This document shows positions 60,117 through 64,000 of a stretch of DNA of 64,000 nucleotides, in pieces. A program made the translations under genes and the position numbers. The stretch spans positions 64,244,501 to 64,308,500 of the forward strand of contig NC_084460.1 in assembly GCF_027409185.1 (NCBI RefSeq), written 5' to 3'. The DNA comes from Cynocephalus volans (lineage: Eukaryota > Chordata > Mammalia > Dermoptera > Cynocephalidae). Every line of letters starts with the position of its first letter. Within the stretch, counting starts at the first letter, position 1. The notes under the pieces are model-generated. The model did no database searches. It was not told where the DNA came from and was given only the letters and a program-made list of their open reading frames with translations.

Positions 60117-61214
60117 GACCTTAAGTCACCATTTTATTTCCTGTTCTAGCTGCTTCTTTTAATATCTAATAAGTAGGAAGAAAGTTTATCTTTTTAAGAT
60201 TGTATGTGGTTGGCTAAATGCTGAAGCCACAAGACCGACATATGACACAGACATTCTCCTACATGGCACATTACAGCTTAAAGGAGATTTTGACATCACA
60301 TGGCAAAAGAGTGTCCAAATTCTGTTCCACTCAGGCCCCTTCAGACTGCAGGATTCCAGGACCTCAGGAATAACATCGCTGCTTGAAACAGAACAGCTCC
60401 TCTTTCATCTCTTTTCTAGGTTGTGTTTCTGTACAATTAAGTTTAAACGTAGGCCTCTTTGGCCAAAAAAAAAAAAAAAACAGTTTGAAAACCACTGAGC
60501 TAGTTCAAGCCCCTCATTTTACTCCAAGCTCCAAAAGGGGAAGTGATTTACTTGAGGACATCAGGCTAGTGGTTTGGCAGAGCCAGGACTAGTCCAAGAG
60601 GTGGGTGATCGTGTCATCCAGACCTCCAGACTCCAGCTGTTCCCCAACCCCACTGACCCCGGAGTGGGGTAGGGCTTTTGGATTGTGCATGGACGCCCTC
60701 CTGCAGGCCGTTGGTGTCACCCACTCCGCCTGACACAGTCTGTAGCTGCTGCCTGAGCCATTCTGAACCCAAACTACCTGAAACCCAGAGCCCCCCAACT
60801 CAGCACCGTCATGCAGCTGTTCAGTCACAAAAATTACAGCAGCCTATACTCTATGCCCTAATGTCAAGACTTCTAAAGGAGACAGGAGCTACTGGGGGAA
60901 GTCAAAGGACATAATAAACTCCAAGGCAAAAAAGAGAAGACATCTCCTGCCTACCACACTCCCACCCCACCCAAAACAATTAAAAACAACCCTAAAAAAC
61001 ACAACCATTTAACCCTCACAACATTCTGACTCCTTGTGGAAAAGAGAACACGTGGAAAACTGCTCTGTGCCAAACAGAGAATCACTGAAATTGCAGATGG
61101 ACAGGCAGGCAGGGTGACTCGTTCTCTATTCCCCAAATACCCAACTCTTCAGTGGGACTGGAGAGTCATGGTACATCCTCGTCTCTGATTTCACCTTGGG
61201 ACCTCAGTCTATAG
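60117..61214. other. Unassigned DNA with A run and MER5/MIR scraps
   Basis: A17 run at 60464-60480, followed by CAGTTTGAAAACCACTG (a MER5-like end) and a weak MIR-like stretch to about 60600. Confidence 0.45.
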
Positions 61215-62761
61215 CAGTGGAGTTTAAACAATTGTAGTGTGTTTCAGCACTGAATAATATTTCATTGTGTGGATGTACCAGTTTGTTTATCCATTCATGT
61301 AGAGAAGGATCTTAGTTGCTTCTATCTTTTGGTGATTATGAATAAGGCTGCCATAAATATCGACGTGCAAGTATTATGTGTACATAAGTTTTCACCTCAT
61401 TTGGATAAAAACCAAGGAGTGCAATTGCTGAATTGTTTGTTAAGAGTATGTTTAGTTGTGGGAGAAACTGCCAAACTGTTTTCCAAAGTGGCTGTACCAC
61501 TTTCCATTCCCACCAACAATAAATGAGAGTCCCTGTTGCTCTACGTCCTCACCAGTATTTGGTTCGTCAGTGTACTGGATTTTCACTATTCTAGTCGATG
61601 TTTAGTGTTATCTCATTGTTGTTTTAATTTGCAATTCCCCGATGACATATAATGGGAAGCATCTTTTCATATGCTTATTTGCCATCTGTATATCATCTCT
61701 GGTGAGGTGTCTGTTAAGGTTTTTTGCCCATTTTTTAATCAGGTTGTTTTTTTATTGTTGAGTTTTAAGAGTTCTTTGTGTATTTTGTGTACAAGTCTTT
61801 CATCAGATATGTCTTTTGCAAATATTTTCTCCCAGCCTACAGCTTGCCTTTTCATTCTCTCAACAGTGTCTTTCACAGAACAGAAGTTTTTAATTTTAAT
61901 GAAGTCTACGTTATCAATTCTTTCTTTCATGGCTTATGCCTTTGGTGTTGCACGTAAAAGTCATTGCCAAACCCAGGGTCATCTAGATTTACTCTCACAT
62001 TATCTTGCAGGAGTTTTACAGTTTTGCATTTTACATTCAAGTCTATGATGCATTTTGAGTTCATTTTGGGGAAGGGTATAAGGTCTGTGTCTAGATTCAT
62101 TTCTTTTACACATAGATGTCCAGTTGTTCTGACAGCATTTGTTGAAAAGACCATCCTTTCTCCATTGGATCGCCTTTGCTCCTTTGTTTAAGATCAGTTG
62201 ACTATATTTATGTGGGTCTATTTCTGGGCTCTCTGTTCTATTCCATTGGTCTATTTGTCTTTTCTTTCACTAATACCATACTGTCTTAATATTGTAATGT
62301 TATAGTAAGTCTTGAAGGTGGGTAATGACATGAAATATCTCTCCATTTTTTTAGATTTTCCTTGATTTCTTTCATCAGACATTTGTAGTTTTCCTCATAT
62401 GTAGCTCTTGTACATATTTTGTTAGATTTATACCTAAGCGTTCCAGGTAAATGAATGGTATTGTGGTTTTATTTCCAAATTGCACTCATTCATTGCTGGT
62501 ATATAGGAAAGCAGTTGACGTTTGTATATTAACTTTGCATCCTGCAACCTTGCTATAGTCATTATTAGCTCAAGAGTTTTGTTTTGTTTTGTTTTTTTCG
62601 ATGCTTTGAGATTTTCTATGTAGACAACCATGTCATCTGCATATCAAGACAGTTGTATTCCTTTTTAAAATCTGTGTACCTTTTATTTTCTTCTTTTGTC
62701 GATTACATTAACTAGAACTTCCAGTTCAATGTTCAATAGGAGTGGTGAGAGGGGATGCCAT
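61215..62761 (-). mobile_element. Old L1 3' half, minus strand, left of LTR
   Basis: Antisense ORF2 end and reverse-transcriptase region (GGCTGCCATAAATATCGACG, CCATTTTTTAATCAGGTTG, GTCCAGTTGTTCTGACAGCA). Interrupted at 62761 by a MaLR LTR and resumes at 63192 with the next expected bases. Confidence 0.9.
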
Positions 62762-63191
62762 TCTTTGAATGTGTCCTTCAAAAGTTCATGTGTTGGAAAC
62801 TTGATCCCCATTGTAACAATGTTAAGAGGGTGGGTAATCTGATTTTGGTATTTGAAAGGTGGGGCCTTTAGGAGGTGATTGGATCATGAGGACTATACTC
62901 TCATGAATGAATCAATCCATTCATGGGGTCATTTATTATCATGGGTGATGGTTGTGGATTAATGACTTTATAAGGAGAGCACATGAAAGCACTCTTGCTG
63001 TTCTCACTATGTGATACCTGGGTCACCACAGGACCCTGTAGAGAGTTTTCACCCAGAAGAAGGCCCTTATCAAATGTACTCCTTGGACCATGGACTTCCC
63101 AGCCCCCAAAGCCTTAAGAAATTTTATTTCCTTATAATTACCCAGTTTCAGGTATTCCGTTATCAGCAACAGAAAATGGACTAATACAGGG
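62762..63191 (+). mobile_element. MaLR (MST/MLT1-type) LTR nested in L1
   Basis: CCTTCAAAAGTTCATGTGTT, GTGGGGCCTTTAGGAGGTGA, CCCAGTTTCAGGTATTCCGT and AAAATGGACTAATACAGG give a full MaLR LTR. The 5-bp duplication GCCAT is at 62757-62761 and 63192-63196, the length expected for ERVL-MaLR. Confidence 0.92.
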
Positions 63192-64000
63192 GCCATCCTT
63201 GCCTTGTTCCTGATTTTAGCTGGAAAATGTCTAGTTTCTCACCATTAAGTATAATGGTAGTTGTGAATATGTTGTAGATATTCGTTGTCGGGTACAGCAA
63301 GTTCCCTTCTATTTTTCATTTGCTGAGATTTTCAACATAAATGAGTGTTAGATTTTTTCAAATACTTTTTCTGCATCTAGCTTTTCAGTCACTGTCTTAA
63401 TGCTTGCATTGCTTCAGATTAATGTATAACTTCCTAGTGTAACTTATAAAGGGGGTCATAGAAATAAGAAGTAAAGCTAAAAGGGGCTGAAAGATGGAGT
63501 TCAATATGGCCTGCATTCCCAAATCATATGATTTTTCTTCTTAGCCTGTTGATGTAATGGATTACATTTTAATTTTGGAGGTTTCTGTTGACATTTCTTC
63601 AGGCTCCAGTGTATTAATGAGCCCATGAAAGACATTCTTCATTTCTGTTATGGTGTTTTTGATTTCCAGCATTTGTTTTTCATTCTTTCTTAGAATTTTT
63701 ATCTGTGCTTACATTATCTATCTGTTCTTGCATGTTGTGCACTTCTTCCATTAGGACTCTTAACATATTCATCACAGTAATTTTAAATTCCTGGTCTGAT
63801 AATTTGAACACCTCTGCCATATCTAAGTCTAGTTCTGATGCTTGCTCTGTGTCTTCAAACTGTGTATTTTGTCTTTCAAGATGGCTTATAACTTTTTGTT
63901 GAAAGTCAGACATGATTTATTCCATAAGAGAAACTGAGGTAGATGGGCTTTCAGTGTGAAGTTTTATGTTTTTCTGGATAGGAGTTAGGCTGTGTTTACT
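63192..64000 (-). mobile_element. Old L1, minus strand, right of LTR (ORF2 piece then ORF1/5' region)
   Basis: 63192-63430 continues ORF2; by 63560 the sequence is already ORF1, so the intervening ORF2 start and ORF1 end are missing, as in a half-L1 (HAL1-like) or deleted copy. The element continues past the window edge. Confidence 0.8.
63680..63913 (-). pseudogene. L1 ORF1p N-terminal fragment
   Basis: Minus-strand open frame of 77 codons beginning MSDFQQKVISHLERQNTQFE, with EFKITVMNMLRVLMEEV and MQEQIDNVS, is the N-terminus of an old L1M/HAL1 ORF1p. It lacks the coiled coil, RRM and C-terminal domains. The start matches that of the family. Confidence 0.85.

Overview
This is a mammalian nuclear window with one anchor gene and about 58 kb of repeat-rich intergenic DNA. 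The anchor is the first coding exon of TDRP (testis development-related protein) at 4537-4433 on the minus strand, inside a CpG island at about 3990-5330. The 35 codons read from the ATG to a clean CAG|GT donor match the N-terminus I know for TDRP. The rest of the gene lies to the left, so bases 1-4432 are part of intron 1. Everything right of the island fits the TDRP-ERICH1 intergenic interval known from human 8p23.3. That synteny is inference, because ERICH1 itself is not in the window.

The likely host is a colugo (Dermoptera). The evidence is young tRNA-Ile-type SINEs, both monomeric and dimeric, of the sort I associate with the colugo CYN families, together with the absence of Alu. The remaining repeats are ordinary eutherian ones: L1, L2, MIR, MER5-like, CR1/L3-like, MaLR/MLT1 LTRs, ERVL-type LTRs and class I ERV LTRs.

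Layout: 1-4432 TDRP intron 1 (bare oligo(A) insertion, perfect 140-bp tandem duplication, old L1 3' end). 3990-5330 CpG island with exon 1, GC box, NRF1-like site and a perfect RFX X-box. 5.3-15 kb unassigned DNA, an odd L1-like repeat at 8.6-9.9 kb, an LTR with a 5-bp target duplication, a MaLR LTR and a class I LTR. 15-30 kb SINEs, an MLT1 LTR, MER5 and microsatellites. 23.5-35.3 kb a linked set of young inverted duplications. 35.6 kb a truncated U6 retrocopy. 37.9-42.8 kb an old plus-strand L1 interrupted by two SINEs and by a minus-strand, internally deleted younger L1 with repeated units in its 5' UTR. 44.8-50.6 kb a cluster of LTRs. 56.1-59.0 and 61.2-64.0 kb old minus-strand L1 blocks, the second split by a MaLR LTR.

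No complete protein-coding gene, functional RNA gene or CRISPR array is visible. The most unusual structure is at 30576-31675: an inverted chimera whose left part copies 23489-24271 (about 99.4% identical) and whose right part copies 34950-35272 (about 98%), joined through the shared four bases AAGT. It looks like a template-switch or staggered-break rearrangement. Identity values were counted by eye.
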